Part shown: positions 8,915-18,300 of the stretch, piece by piece
Layout: each line of letters starts with the position of its first letter
Numbering within the stretch: the first letter of the stretch is position 1
Assembly: GCA_011389575.1 (NCBI GenBank)
Contig: JAABUB010000031.1
Location: 1 to 36,866, forward strand
DNA: 36,866 bases
Direction of reading: 5' to 3'
Source of the DNA: Desulfotignum sp.
Lineage (GTDB): Bacteria > Desulfobacterota > Desulfobacteria > Desulfobacterales > Desulfobacteraceae
Translations under genes and position numbers: made by a program
Notes under the pieces: generated by a model
Told to the model about the DNA's origin: nothing
Seen by the model: the letters and a program-made list of their open reading frames with translations, nothing else
Databases searched by the model: none

Positions 8915-9593
8915 GTTTGTTACACAAAGCGCCACAGGATTTACCTTTGTTGAGGTGATGATTGCAATCCTTATTTTTTCGCTTGTCATCACAACCTTGT
9001 TTTCATCTTTTCAGGCATTTATCCGATCCAGTGATGCTGTCAAGGAAAGCATCACCCGCACAGAGAAAATCAGCGCTGTTTTCAAAAGGATGCACAGAGA
9101 CATAGAAGAAATATATATGGTGCAGCCGCCCCGGTATAAAAAACCGGTATTCAATTCAGATCCTGATCCGTTTCGGCTGACAGGCAGTGAAGAAATTGTG
9201 GGGGGACAGACCGTATCTTCGGTGGTGTTTTCCTCTTCTGCCCATGCAAAGATTGGCATGGATCCGAGAAACGGGGTTGCACAAATCTTTTATTATACAA
9301 AAGAAAATGATAACAATACCCTTGATCTCTTTCGGGGGGATACACTGCAGCCGTTTGCCCGGGAACCAGACGGGTGCGGGGATCCGGTGTTGTGCACCGA
9401 CATTTCAGGGTTTGAACTTTTGTATACGGACAACGACGGAGAACAGCACCGGCACTGGGATTCTGATTCTGCTGAATTTGCATATGCATTCCCGGCAAGT
9501 ATTGAGATCAGGATTGTTTTAGGTTCCGGAGACCGGGAGCAGGTGTTTGAAACCGCCATAAGCCTGATGTCCCAACGGGGGACTGTTGAGTAA
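8907..9593 (+). CDS. gspJ: Type II secretion minor pseudopilin GspJ
   Basis: The TTG start at 8907 is preceded by a strong GGAGGG at 8895-8900 and overlaps the gspI stop (TTGAATAA). The leader ends at Gly11, followed by FTFVEVMIAILIFSLVITTLF with Glu at +5. The 228-aa length, larger than GspH and GspI, and the position before gspK fit GspJ. GspJ caps the pseudopilus with GspI and GspK. Its own end again overlaps the TTG of gspK. Confidence 0.92.
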   Translation: MNKFVTQSATGFTFVEVMIAILIFSLVITTLFSSFQAFIRSSDAVKESITRTEKISAVFKRMHRDIEEIYMVQPPRYKKPVFNSDPDPFRLTGSEEIVGGQTVSSVVFSSSAHAKIGMDPRNGVAQIFYYTKENDNNTLDLFRGDTLQPFAREPDGCGDPVLCTDISGFELLYTDNDGEQHRHWDSDSAEFAYAFPASIEIRIVLGSGDREQVFETAISLMSQRGTVE

Positions 9594-10728
9594 GGTTTTT
9601 TGCAACGACCGCGGGGTGGCCCTTGTGGTGACCATTGCCATTGTGGGGATTCTGGTGACTGCAGGCATGCAGCTGGGAAAAATTACCGGTGATGCGGTTC
9701 TGGTAACCATGGTTGAAAAAGACCGGTTCCAGGCCCGGCAGCTTGCCGTTTCAGGCATTGAACTTGCAAGGGTCATTCTGGCGGAGGATGCGGCCATGAA
9801 CACAACAGATTCAGTGCAGGAAGTATGGGCTGATCCGGATAAACTGACCGAAGTGGTGCGCATGCTTGGCCTGGAAAGTGATAATCTGTCCATAAAAATT
9901 ACTGATGAATTGTCCAAAATTCAGGTGAACGCGTTGATCAGGCAGTTTCCCGGCAACCAGATCAATCCTGACCAGGCAGGGGTATGGGAAAATTTTTTCA
10001 GACCCTTTTTTTCCGGTGACAAGTCCCTGGATGACAGAGATTCAGCTATGATCATTAATTCTGTGAAAGACTGGCTTGATGCTGAAGATGATGATGCCAT
10101 CAGCGGTCTTTCAGGTGCAGAATCAGACTATTACCAGGGGTTGGAACCGCCTTACGCATGTGCCAACGGCCCGTTTAACCATATAGATGAGCTGTTGTCC
10201 GTGCAGGGGATTTCAAAAGACCTCCTTGAGATGAACCAGTCAGATGGAAATGTGCCGGCGATGGACCACTCAGTTGAAAACATGGATGCTGACCAACAGC
10301 CCGTCACCCTCGGTGATGTGTTCACCGTTTACGGACTGGACGACAGATCCATACAGGACAGCGGCTTCCGGTATCCGGGACAGATAAACATCAATACGGC
10401 TGACAGGGCTGTTCTGGCAGCGATTCTTCCTGAAGGAATGCAGGGACTGGCCCGGGAACTCATTGATTTCAGAGAGCAGAAAACCGACGATGGGGAAATG
10501 TTTGTGAACCAGCTGGGCAAAGGATGGTATAAAACAATAATCGGTCTGCCCCCGAAAGAGCAGCAGCGCATGGACCGCCTTGTCAGGTATGCAAGCGATA
10601 CTTTTAAAATTGAATCCACAGCCTGGAAAAACTCGGCATCAGTGACGCTGCTGGCATTTGTGAAAAGAGAAAAAGATGCAGCCTCCGGCAGATGGCAGTG
10701 CCGGATTATCCAGATGGAAAGACAATAA
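9586..10728 (+). CDS. gspK: Type II secretion minor pseudopilin GspK (tip protein)
   Basis: The TTG at 9586 overlaps the gspJ stop (TTGAGTAA) and gives MSKVFCNDRG followed by VALVVTIAIVGILVTAG. The +5 residue is Val instead of Glu, a known peculiarity of GspK. The 380-aa length and the inserted alpha-helical region before INTADRAVLAAILP, around residue 270 (helix-hairpin-helix-like), are also typical. GspK sits at the pseudopilus tip and binds GspI and GspJ. A 24-27 bp gap with AAGGA separates it from gspL. Confidence 0.93.
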   Translation: MSKVFCNDRGVALVVTIAIVGILVTAGMQLGKITGDAVLVTMVEKDRFQARQLAVSGIELARVILAEDAAMNTTDSVQEVWADPDKLTEVVRMLGLESDNLSIKITDELSKIQVNALIRQFPGNQINPDQAGVWENFFRPFFSGDKSLDDRDSAMIINSVKDWLDAEDDDAISGLSGAESDYYQGLEPPYACANGPFNHIDELLSVQGISKDLLEMNQSDGNVPAMDHSVENMDADQQPVTLGDVFTVYGLDDRSIQDSGFRYPGQININTADRAVLAAILPEGMQGLARELIDFREQKTDDGEMFVNQLGKGWYKTIIGLPPKEQQRMDRLVRYASDTFKIESTAWKNSASVTLLAFVKREKDAASGRWQCRIIQMERQ

Positions 10729-10755
10729 TGGTAATCGGATAAAAAGGAACAATTG

Positions 10756-12207
10756 ATGAGCGGATCTTTTCTGCGCCTTGACATTGATCATTTCGGCATT
10801 CAGGCCATGGTGGTGGAACAGGGGGTTAAAAAACGGTCGGTCACAGATGAATGCCGGGTTTTGTTTTCAGATGTAACTCCTGAAGATGAAACCCAGGACA
10901 TGTTTGGCGCTGCCATGGATGTGGTTGCCCGGAAGATGGATCTGCAGCCATGTGCAAAGGCTGTTGTTTTTGTGCCTGCGGGCCATATCTGTTATAGAAC
11001 CCTGCACCTGCCCTTCAGGTCAAGAAAAAAAATTTCACAGATTCTGCCTTTTGAGCTTGAGTCGTTTTTGCCCGGAAATGATCAGGGCTATGTATCGGAG
11101 TTTCATCTGCTGGATATCCCGGGAGATGAAAATCTCATTCTGAGCGGCTCTATTGCTGAAGCAGCAATAGAATCATATTTTACAGCACTTGCCTGTTTTA
11201 AAATCCAGCCCCGGGTTATTGCACCCAAAGGGTATGCTGCTGCTGCAGGATTTTTACATCAGCGAAAAGATATCCCGACATTTGCATTTGTATATCTTGC
11301 CCCGTACGAAGCTGCTCTGGTGCTGGTGAACAATCGCATACCCTGTGCTGTGCGGACATTTTCCCCCGCGGTCAGGGCATCGGGTGACATCCTTGCTGAT
11401 GCTGTCAGACAAACCATTATCGGTTTCAACCAGAGAACCGGGGTCCAGGTGGCATTTGATATTGTCGTGTGTGTGGAAGAAAAATTTTCACAAGCAGATA
11501 CGGTCTGCCATGCCCTTGAGATAAAACTGGCTGACCAGGCAGGCCTGAGACCGGTGGAAGCAGGAAGTCAAAAAGGACCTTTGGTGGAGAGAGTCCGCCC
11601 GGACGGCCTTTTGTCGGATATCGTACCGGACAAGCCTGTCAGATATCTGTTTAATTTCTGCAAAGGAAAATACGGGGCCAGTTCCTTTGTAACCACCTAT
11701 TTTTCTCAACTGGCGGCAAGTGCGGTTTTATTTGTCTGTTTTCTTGGCCTGGTGCTGACCCATGCAGGTATTGATAATGCAAAATTGCAAGACCGGATCG
11801 CAGCTATTGATAAAAAAGCGGTATCATTGTATATGGATACCTTTCCGGAAAAAACCAGGGTCCAGGAACCCTATCTTCAGATGAAAGCCAATGTCCGGGA
11901 AGCCATGAAAAACGCAGGCACAACTGCTGGTACAAACCCGTCTGCTGATAATGCAGAGGTAAATGTATTGGAAATCATCAATGAAATTTCTAAAAAAATA
12001 CCCGATGTCATTGATGTGGAGATATCAGGCTTTTTGTTTAACAAGGGACGTCTGATTTTATCCGGATCAACTGATAATTTTAATAATGTGGACAATATTA
12101 AGACCGGGCTGGAGTCGGCAGCCTTGTTTCAAAAAGTTGATATCAGCGGTGCTGCAACCGACAAGCAGGAAGACAAGGTTAATTTTAAATTTAATATAGA
12201 ATTGTGA
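10756..12207 (+). CDS. gspL: Type II secretion inner-membrane assembly protein GspL
   Basis: The ATG at 10756 is chosen because AAGGA lies 7 bases upstream; the open frame also contains an adjoining TTG at 10753. The 483-aa product begins with an actin-like, PilM-related cytoplasmic domain whose PFRSRKKISQILPFELES segment is characteristic of GspL. A single membrane helix lies at about 320-337 and a periplasmic ferredoxin-like domain follows. GspL recruits the GspE ATPase and pairs with GspM. The periplasmic part is preceded by a charged coiled-coil-like stretch. gspM follows after 10 bp. Confidence 0.92.
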   Translation: MSGSFLRLDIDHFGIQAMVVEQGVKKRSVTDECRVLFSDVTPEDETQDMFGAAMDVVARKMDLQPCAKAVVFVPAGHICYRTLHLPFRSRKKISQILPFELESFLPGNDQGYVSEFHLLDIPGDENLILSGSIAEAAIESYFTALACFKIQPRVIAPKGYAAAAGFLHQRKDIPTFAFVYLAPYEAALVLVNNRIPCAVRTFSPAVRASGDILADAVRQTIIGFNQRTGVQVAFDIVVCVEEKFSQADTVCHALEIKLADQAGLRPVEAGSQKGPLVERVRPDGLLSDIVPDKPVRYLFNFCKGKYGASSFVTTYFSQLAASAVLFVCFLGLVLTHAGIDNAKLQDRIAAIDKKAVSLYMDTFPEKTRVQEPYLQMKANVREAMKNAGTTAGTNPSADNAEVNVLEIINEISKKIPDVIDVEISGFLFNKGRLILSGSTDNFNNVDNIKTGLESAALFQKVDISGAATDKQEDKVNFKFNIEL

Positions 12208-12217
12208 AACAATAGCC

Positions 12218-12754
12218 ATGATTGCTTTTTCAGATCGTGAAAAACTGGTTGTTATTCTGGGCGCTGCCTTTCTGGTGGTGTTTTTCGGATATCAATTGGT
12301 GATTGCCCCGGTGTTTGAAAAAAGACAGACCCTCACCCAGGTGCTGCATCGGAAACAGGCTGCTTTAGATGAAATGGTATTGCTGCAGCAGCAGTATGCA
12401 TCTGTTTCTTCTGTTTTTGACAACAGGGCGCATGCACTGACAAACAGAGAAAAAGGGTTTTCATTGTTTGCCTTTCTGGACTCCCAGGCACAGCAAAGCG
12501 GTGTCAAAACAAATGTGGCATATATGCAGCCTTTCAGCAAAGAGATCGAAAAATCATCCTATTCCCTTGAAACCGTGAAGTTCAAATTGGCAGATGTGTA
12601 TTTAAAGGAACTTGTGAATTTTTTACACCGGATCGCGTCATCTGAGAACGCGGTTACAATAACTTCTTTGTCATTGAACAAAACCGGAGTGAACAAAGAA
12701 AAACTTGATGCAATTATCGAGGCCCAGACACTGATGATAAAGGAAACTTCCTAG
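12218..12754 (+). CDS. gspM: Type II secretion inner-membrane protein GspM
   Basis: The 178-aa protein has a short cytoplasmic start (SDREKLVVILG), one membrane helix at about 10-30 and a predicted coiled coil (RKQAALDEMVLLQQQY). A small periplasmic ferredoxin-like domain of the GspM/PilO type follows. Sequence conservation in this family is low, and the call relies on topology and position between gspL and gspN. GspM stabilises GspL in the inner-membrane platform. One base separates its stop from gspN. Confidence 0.88.
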   Translation: MIAFSDREKLVVILGAAFLVVFFGYQLVIAPVFEKRQTLTQVLHRKQAALDEMVLLQQQYASVSSVFDNRAHALTNREKGFSLFAFLDSQAQQSGVKTNVAYMQPFSKEIEKSSYSLETVKFKLADVYLKELVNFLHRIASSENAVTITSLSLNKTGVNKEKLDAIIEAQTLMIKETS

Positions 12755-12755
12755 C

Positions 12756-13625
12756 ATGAATCTCAAACTGGTTCTGTTTTATATCCTGTTTTTCATGACC
12801 GCCTTTATATTTTTTGTGTTTTTGTCATTTCCCGGCAAAAAGGTGGCGGCATATCTGTCAGGTGCAGTGACAAAGCCGGATGCAATGGTACAGGTGACCA
12901 TGGATGATGCAGATCTTTATCCGCCGCTGCGTCTTGACCTGGACAAAATCCGGTTTGCCCTGGGCCCGGATATAACCATAAATCCTGCTTCCTTTGGCGT
13001 ATCTTTGTCTCCACTGGTATTTTTTGAAAATGAAAAAAGCATCAGTTTTCAATCAAAATTATTCCAGGGAACCATCCATGGCAGGCTCAAATTTACCCAT
13101 CTTGATCCATTGGCGACATCAGCAGCACACATCATTTTTTCCGAAATAAAAACAGCGCCATTTATTTATAAGACAACGCTTGCCGATATTACCCTGAGTT
13201 GTGAAATAAACGGTGAATATATATTTTCAGGACTAGAAAATGGAAAAAAACAGGGGCATGGAACCTTTTTTTTTCGCAATGTTTCCGCTGTGATGGAAAA
13301 TTCTTTGTTTAACCGGTTGAATCTGCCTGCTGTTGATTTTTCTCAGATCGAAGCAGGGTATGAGCAGACCGGCAATACCCTGACCATCACAAATTGTATT
13401 GCCAAAGGGTCCATTGTTCATATAAAACTCACAGGAGACATCCATCTGGGCTTTCCCTTAAACGAAAGCCGGCTGGATCTTACAGGCCTGGTGCTGCCGG
13501 AATCACCTTATCTGGCAGCCTTTGCCAATAATGCCGCAATAAGGTCTGCGGCAAAAAACATTTCCAAAGACGGGATAAAATTCGGGATATCCGGAACATT
13601 GATGCAACCGAAAATCGGAATATGA
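12756..13625 (+). CDS. gspN: Type II secretion protein GspN
   Basis: The 289-aa product has an N-terminal membrane anchor (LVLFYILFFMTAFIFFVFLSF) and a beta-rich periplasmic domain. The N-terminal part after the anchor, with FPGKKVAAYL and DLYPPLRLDLDKIRF, fits the GspN family of lipid-transport-like (AsmA-related) folds often found in deltaproteobacterial gsp operons. GspN is dispensable in some enterobacterial systems and its exact role is unclear. The final TGA overlaps the gspC ATG (ATGA), so the two are coupled. Confidence 0.82.
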   Translation: MNLKLVLFYILFFMTAFIFFVFLSFPGKKVAAYLSGAVTKPDAMVQVTMDDADLYPPLRLDLDKIRFALGPDITINPASFGVSLSPLVFFENEKSISFQSKLFQGTIHGRLKFTHLDPLATSAAHIIFSEIKTAPFIYKTTLADITLSCEINGEYIFSGLENGKKQGHGTFFFRNVSAVMENSLFNRLNLPAVDFSQIEAGYEQTGNTLTITNCIAKGSIVHIKLTGDIHLGFPLNESRLDLTGLVLPESPYLAAFANNAAIRSAAKNISKDGIKFGISGTLMQPKIGI

Positions 13626-14560
13626 AATATATATTTGTTTTGATACATATGGGGTTGATTGCTGCCATAGCATATGTCGGCGTAGATCTTTTTTATACCG
13701 GTATACTGCCTGACAATATAGAACAGCCGGGCCGCGGGGTGGCTGTGAATCCCTCACAGCCCGGGACTGTCCAAAAAGCCGGCCACCGTTCTGATCCTGG
13801 TCAATATGATGCTGTTGTCAAAAGAAATTTGTTCAAGGTTGAAATAGAAAAAAAGCAAACACCTGTTGCAGCATCAAAAGAACCGGTAAAACTTGAACCC
13901 ACCAATCTGAAACTGACCCTGTGGGGAACGGTCACAGGGACCTCTGATGTATGGGCGGTGATCGAAGATAAAAATGCCAGACAGCAGGCCTTGTATCAGG
14001 TAGGGGATATGGTTCAGGGCGCACAGGTCAAAAAAATTTTACGTCATGAGGTGATCCTCAATTACCAGGGCAAAGACCAGGTACTTGAAATGCAGACAGA
14101 CCGGGCCGGACAAGCTGTTGTTGCCTCCCCGGGCACTGCTCCCGCTGCCATGGCATCAAACAGATTTCAGGCAGGGCCGATGTTGGAAAATGCCGGGGAA
14201 ATAATGAAACAGATTAAATTCCGTCCCTATTTTTCCCAGGGTGCACCGGATGGCCTCATGGTTTACGGCATACGGCCTGATTCTATTTTCAGGCAGATTG
14301 GGTTGAGAAATGGTGATATTGTCAAGGATATCAATGGAACACCCATTGTATCGCCGGCAGATGGTATGAATATGCTCATGGAAATCCAGGGAACAGAAGA
14401 GATCAGCATGACGGTGTTAAGAAGGGGGAAGATAATGGATCTGTCATTTCCGGCAGCAGACTATGATGAAATTGAAGGGGCGGAATCGGAACAGGTGAAT
14501 GGAGATGTGCCGCAGATCCAGATGTCTCCTGAGGAAGCCACAAAAGGAGACCAATCATAA
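13622..14560 (+). CDS. gspC: Type II secretion inner-membrane protein GspC with PDZ domain
   Basis: The 312-aa protein has an N-terminal membrane helix (FVLIHMGLIAAIAYVGVDLFY). The homology region follows at about 95-160, with LKLTLWGTVTGTSDVWAVIED and YQVGDMVQGAQVKKI. A C-terminal PDZ domain lies at about 200-285 (IRPDSIFRQIGLRNGDIVKD). GspC links the inner-membrane platform to the N0 domain of the GspD secretin and helps select substrates. Its position directly before gspD, sharing one base of TAATG, agrees with this partnership. The acidic C-terminal tail contains no recognised motif. Confidence 0.93.
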   Translation: MKYIFVLIHMGLIAAIAYVGVDLFYTGILPDNIEQPGRGVAVNPSQPGTVQKAGHRSDPGQYDAVVKRNLFKVEIEKKQTPVAASKEPVKLEPTNLKLTLWGTVTGTSDVWAVIEDKNARQQALYQVGDMVQGAQVKKILRHEVILNYQGKDQVLEMQTDRAGQAVVASPGTAPAAMASNRFQAGPMLENAGEIMKQIKFRPYFSQGAPDGLMVYGIRPDSIFRQIGLRNGDIVKDINGTPIVSPADGMNMLMEIQGTEEISMTVLRRGKIMDLSFPAADYDEIEGAESEQVNGDVPQIQMSPEEATKGDQS

Positions 14561-16581
14561 TGTTTTTTGGCAGAAATCCCTCATGGAAGACCATTGTTTT
14601 GTATATTTGCTGTTTTGGGCTTTTGGTGTACCTTTCCGGGAGCTATGCTCTTGCATCTCCAAATCAGAATGATGCAGACTCCCAGCTTGTTTCCATTGAC
14701 TTTAATGACGTTGATATTAATGTGTTCATAAAATTTATCAGTAAATTGACCGGGAAAAATTTTGTGGTGGACAACCGGGTACGGGGCAAGGTGACCATTA
14801 TTTCTCCCACCAGAATTTCTGTAGAAGATGCCTATAAGGTTTTTGAGTCGGTGCTTGAAATAAACGGGTTTTCCGCGGTCCCCTCAGGCGAGGTGATCAA
14901 AATAGTTCCCATGCCCAACGCTAGAGGGGATAATATTGATACAAGCATTGTAACCGAAGACTCCCTCAGAGAAGATCCTGAAGACCGGATTGTTACAAGA
15001 ATTATCCCTTTGGAATATGCCAGTCCCGAAGAACTGCGAAAACTTTTTCTTCCTCTGGTGCCCAAAGGAAGTGTGCTTCTTTCCTATTCCGATACCAACA
15101 TGTTGATTGTCACGGCAACCCTTTCCAGTATCAGCCGGCTTCTGAAAATTGTGGAAGAAATCGATGTAAAAAGTACAGGTAGAAAAATTTCGGTTATTCC
15201 CGTAAAACATGCTGATGCCCAGAAACTGGCGCAAAATATTTCAGCGGTTTTTTCCGTCCGGGCAAGGGGGGGGAAAAACCAGCCCAATCAGGATATGGAT
15301 GTCACCTTTGTGGCTGATGAAAGAACCAATACCATTATTCTGCTGGCCAGTATATTTGAGACCGAGAGGATCAAGAACCTTGTCAGCATACTGGATCAGG
15401 AAATTGCCAAAGGAGGGGAAAAAATACGGGTGTATTATATGGAGCATGCCTCAGCAGAGGACCTTGTAAAAGTGCTCCAGGAAATCCCGGCCCAGGAGAC
15501 GAAGCAGCCCCAGACCCCGGGACAGAAAACTGCGCCGCTGCTGTCCGGAAAAGTGAAAATCATGGCTGATAAATCCACCAACAGCCTGATCATCATGGCG
15601 GAAAAAGAAGATTATCCGATACTGGAAGAGGTTATATCCAAACTGGATATCCGCCGGTCAATGGTCTATATTGAAAGCCTTATCATGGAGGTGAATATGA
15701 CCCGGGGTCTGAATATCGGTACAGAATGGAAGGCGGCCCAGGGATTTGACAACGACAGCAAGGCGGTTTTCGGCGGGTTCGGTGCTACAGGTGGTACAGG
15801 GTCTTCCAATCTTTCAGGTGTGGCCGACTCGGGCACTTTTCCGACGGGGTTGTCAGTGGGGGTGCTGGGTGAAGGTTTTAATATCGGCGGTGTAACCTTT
15901 CCAGATATCCAGGCAGTGGTCCAGGCATTCCAGAGTGACAAAGATGTGAATATTCTGGCCACCCCTCAGATCCTGACCATGGAAAACGAGGAAGCCATAA
16001 TTATCGTGGGCAAGAATGTACCTTTCCAGACACGCTCGGCAGCAGCAGATATAGGTACACAAGTATACAGTTCCTTTGAATACAGGGATGTGGGGGTCAA
16101 CCTCAAGATCACTCCCCAGATCAGCAAAGACAGGCTGGTCAAGCTCTACGTGAACCAGGAATTGACAAAACTGGACTCGGTCAACCAGGCAAGCGCTGAC
16201 AGGCCCACAACGTTGAAACGGCAGATAGAAACAACCATTATTGTCCAGGATGGCAACAGCGTTGTAATCGGGGGTCTGATAGATGAAAGCCTGACAAATA
16301 CAGAGTATAAAACCCCCTGTCTGGGAGATGTGCCCGGCCTGGGCTGGGCATTTAAAAGCGTTTCACAGGGAGAAGAAAAAACCAATCTGTATATTTTTTT
16401 GACACCCAGGGTTGTGAGAAGCCCCGGGGAGCTGAAGAAAATTTATAAAGAAAAATCCGACGAGATGGATCTGATAAAAAAAGGTGAGGTATTTTTATAC
16501 AACCAACAGCCTCAGGATGAAGAAGATACAGAAAAAAAGAAGAATGAATCCAAAGATACCCAGATGCAGATACCACAATGA
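14560..16581 (+). CDS. gspD: Type II secretion outer-membrane secretin GspD
   Basis: The 673-aa precursor has a signal peptide with cleavage probably after SYALA, around residue 32. The N0 domain begins at VSIDFNDVDINVFIKF. Three N-type ring domains follow, and the secretin barrel has the typical VPFQTRSA, YRDVGVNLKITPQ and VIGGLIDE segments at about 487-575. Fifteen or so such subunits make the outer-membrane channel. The C-terminal tail is charged and could bind a pilotin, but no pilotin gene is seen nearby. The stop overlaps the gspE start (ATGA). Confidence 0.96.
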   Translation: MFFGRNPSWKTIVLYICCFGLLVYLSGSYALASPNQNDADSQLVSIDFNDVDINVFIKFISKLTGKNFVVDNRVRGKVTIISPTRISVEDAYKVFESVLEINGFSAVPSGEVIKIVPMPNARGDNIDTSIVTEDSLREDPEDRIVTRIIPLEYASPEELRKLFLPLVPKGSVLLSYSDTNMLIVTATLSSISRLLKIVEEIDVKSTGRKISVIPVKHADAQKLAQNISAVFSVRARGGKNQPNQDMDVTFVADERTNTIILLASIFETERIKNLVSILDQEIAKGGEKIRVYYMEHASAEDLVKVLQEIPAQETKQPQTPGQKTAPLLSGKVKIMADKSTNSLIIMAEKEDYPILEEVISKLDIRRSMVYIESLIMEVNMTRGLNIGTEWKAAQGFDNDSKAVFGGFGATGGTGSSNLSGVADSGTFPTGLSVGVLGEGFNIGGVTFPDIQAVVQAFQSDKDVNILATPQILTMENEEAIIIVGKNVPFQTRSAAADIGTQVYSSFEYRDVGVNLKITPQISKDRLVKLYVNQELTKLDSVNQASADRPTTLKRQIETTIIVQDGNSVVIGGLIDESLTNTEYKTPCLGDVPGLGWAFKSVSQGEEKTNLYIFLTPRVVRSPGELKKIYKEKSDEMDLIKKGEVFLYNQQPQDEEDTEKKKNESKDTQMQIPQ

Positions 16582-18269
16582 TTGATACATTTTTGGATAT
16601 TATTGAGAAAAAAGCGGCACTTTCAAAGGCCAATTGCGAAAAGCTCAGGGCAGCCTGTCTGAAAGACCGCTCACGCCTGCTTGAATCTGCTGTTGAAACC
16701 AGGCTCGTTCTGGAAAACGAGGTGCTGGAAGCACTGTCCCGAATATATGCCATTCCTTTTGCAGCAATGCTTTCAGTGGATAATGTCAAAGATGGTTTTA
16801 CCACCATTCTTTCACGGCAGTTTTTAAAAAAAAGCCTTATGGTGCCGCTGGTCAAAGAAGGGACCAATCCCATTATTGCGGTGAATGATCCCTCTGACTT
16901 GAGTTGTGCCGATGATATTGCAGCAATGCTGGGCATTGATGACTATGGCATCGTCCTGGCACCCAGAAACCAGATTCTGTCAGCTGTCAATGCCCTGTAT
17001 GACCGATCCGGTGAAAGCGCCCAGCAGCTTGTGGAAACCATGGAAGACAATGGATTCACCCTTATTGATGAATTTGAGCGCACCATGGACCTGCTGGATG
17101 ACACCAGTGATGCACCGGTCATACGGCTGGTGAACCACATGATTTCCCAGGCAGTCAAGGCCGGGGCCAGTGATATCCATGTGGAACCGTTCCAGGAAAT
17201 TTTAAAGATCAGGTACAGGATTGACGGCATTTTATATGAAATGTTCAATCCTCCCAAGGGGCTTCAGGCATCTTTGATATCCAGAATCAAGGTCATGGCC
17301 AGGATGAACATTGCTGAAAAAAGGATGCCCCAGGATGGCCGGGCACAGGTCCGGATCGGGGACCAGGAAATTGACATCCGTATCTCCACCGTACCTACCT
17401 CCCATGGAGAACGCCTGGTTATGCGGCTGCTGAACAAGTCAGGATATTTTCTTGAATTTTCCCAGTTCGGCCTGTCTGCGGACAATTACCAGGTCATCAA
17501 TAAAATTATCCGGCAGAACAACGGCATTGTGCTGGTCACAGGTCCCACAGGCAGCGGTAAAACCACCACCCTTTATGCTGCTTTATCAGAGATCAATTCC
17601 CCTGATAAAAATATCATCACCATTGAAGATCCGGTGGAGTATAATCTCCAGGGGATCGGTCAGATCCAGGTGAACACCAAAACCGGGATCACTTTTGCAA
17701 AGGGGCTGCGGTCCATTGTCAGGCAGGACCCGGATATTGTGCTCATCGGAGAGATACGGGACCTGGAAACAGCAGAGATTGCCATTCAATCTGCACTAAC
17801 CGGGCATCTTGTGTTTTCAACCCTGCACACCAATGATTCCGCCGGCGCTGTCACCCGGCTGGCGGATCTGGGGGTGGAGCCTTATCTCATCGCCTCTTCG
17901 GTCAACTCGGTAATTGCCCAGCGACTTGTCCGGGTGCTGTGCAATGCATGCAAAGAAAAATATCAGCTGGATGAAACCCATATCAAAGTGCTGAATGGCG
18001 GGGGTGAAAAGTATATCGGAAAACATGTCTATAAGCCGGTTGGCTGTTCCAAATGCTTTAATACAGGGTATTTCGGACGGCAGGCCATATTTGAGATCAT
18101 GCTCATGACAGATGCCATCAAAAGCCTGGTGTTAAAAACCTCTGATGCCAACCAGATCAAGGCGGCCACCCTGAAATCCGGTATGGCCACACTGCGCCAG
18201 GACGGGATGACAAAAGTTGTCAAGGGCATTACATCCATAGACGAAGTGCTCCGGGTCACCCAGGAATAA
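16578..18269 (+). CDS. gspE: Type II secretion ATPase GspE
   Basis: The 563-aa protein has an N-terminal GspL-interacting region and a central core with Walker A GPTGSGKTT near 322-330. The Asp box (ITIEDPVEY), Walker B (DIVLIGEIRDLETAEIA) and His box (TGHLVFSTLHTNDS) follow. A four-Cys zinc-binding element (CNAC near 455, CSKC near 491) is characteristic of GspE and PilB. The enzyme powers pseudopilus assembly from the cytoplasmic side. The ATG overlaps gspD; gspF follows after 31 bp with AGGAAAAG as ribosome-binding site. Confidence 0.97.
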   Translation: MIDTFLDIIEKKAALSKANCEKLRAACLKDRSRLLESAVETRLVLENEVLEALSRIYAIPFAAMLSVDNVKDGFTTILSRQFLKKSLMVPLVKEGTNPIIAVNDPSDLSCADDIAAMLGIDDYGIVLAPRNQILSAVNALYDRSGESAQQLVETMEDNGFTLIDEFERTMDLLDDTSDAPVIRLVNHMISQAVKAGASDIHVEPFQEILKIRYRIDGILYEMFNPPKGLQASLISRIKVMARMNIAEKRMPQDGRAQVRIGDQEIDIRISTVPTSHGERLVMRLLNKSGYFLEFSQFGLSADNYQVINKIIRQNNGIVLVTGPTGSGKTTTLYAALSEINSPDKNIITIEDPVEYNLQGIGQIQVNTKTGITFAKGLRSIVRQDPDIVLIGEIRDLETAEIAIQSALTGHLVFSTLHTNDSAGAVTRLADLGVEPYLIASSVNSVIAQRLVRVLCNACKEKYQLDETHIKVLNGGGEKYIGKHVYKPVGCSKCFNTGYFGRQAIFEIMLMTDAIKSLVLKTSDANQIKAATLKSGMATLRQDGMTKVVKGITSIDEVLRVTQE

Positions 18270-18300
18270 TCTTCTATGAAGATTCCAGGAAAAGTTTTGC

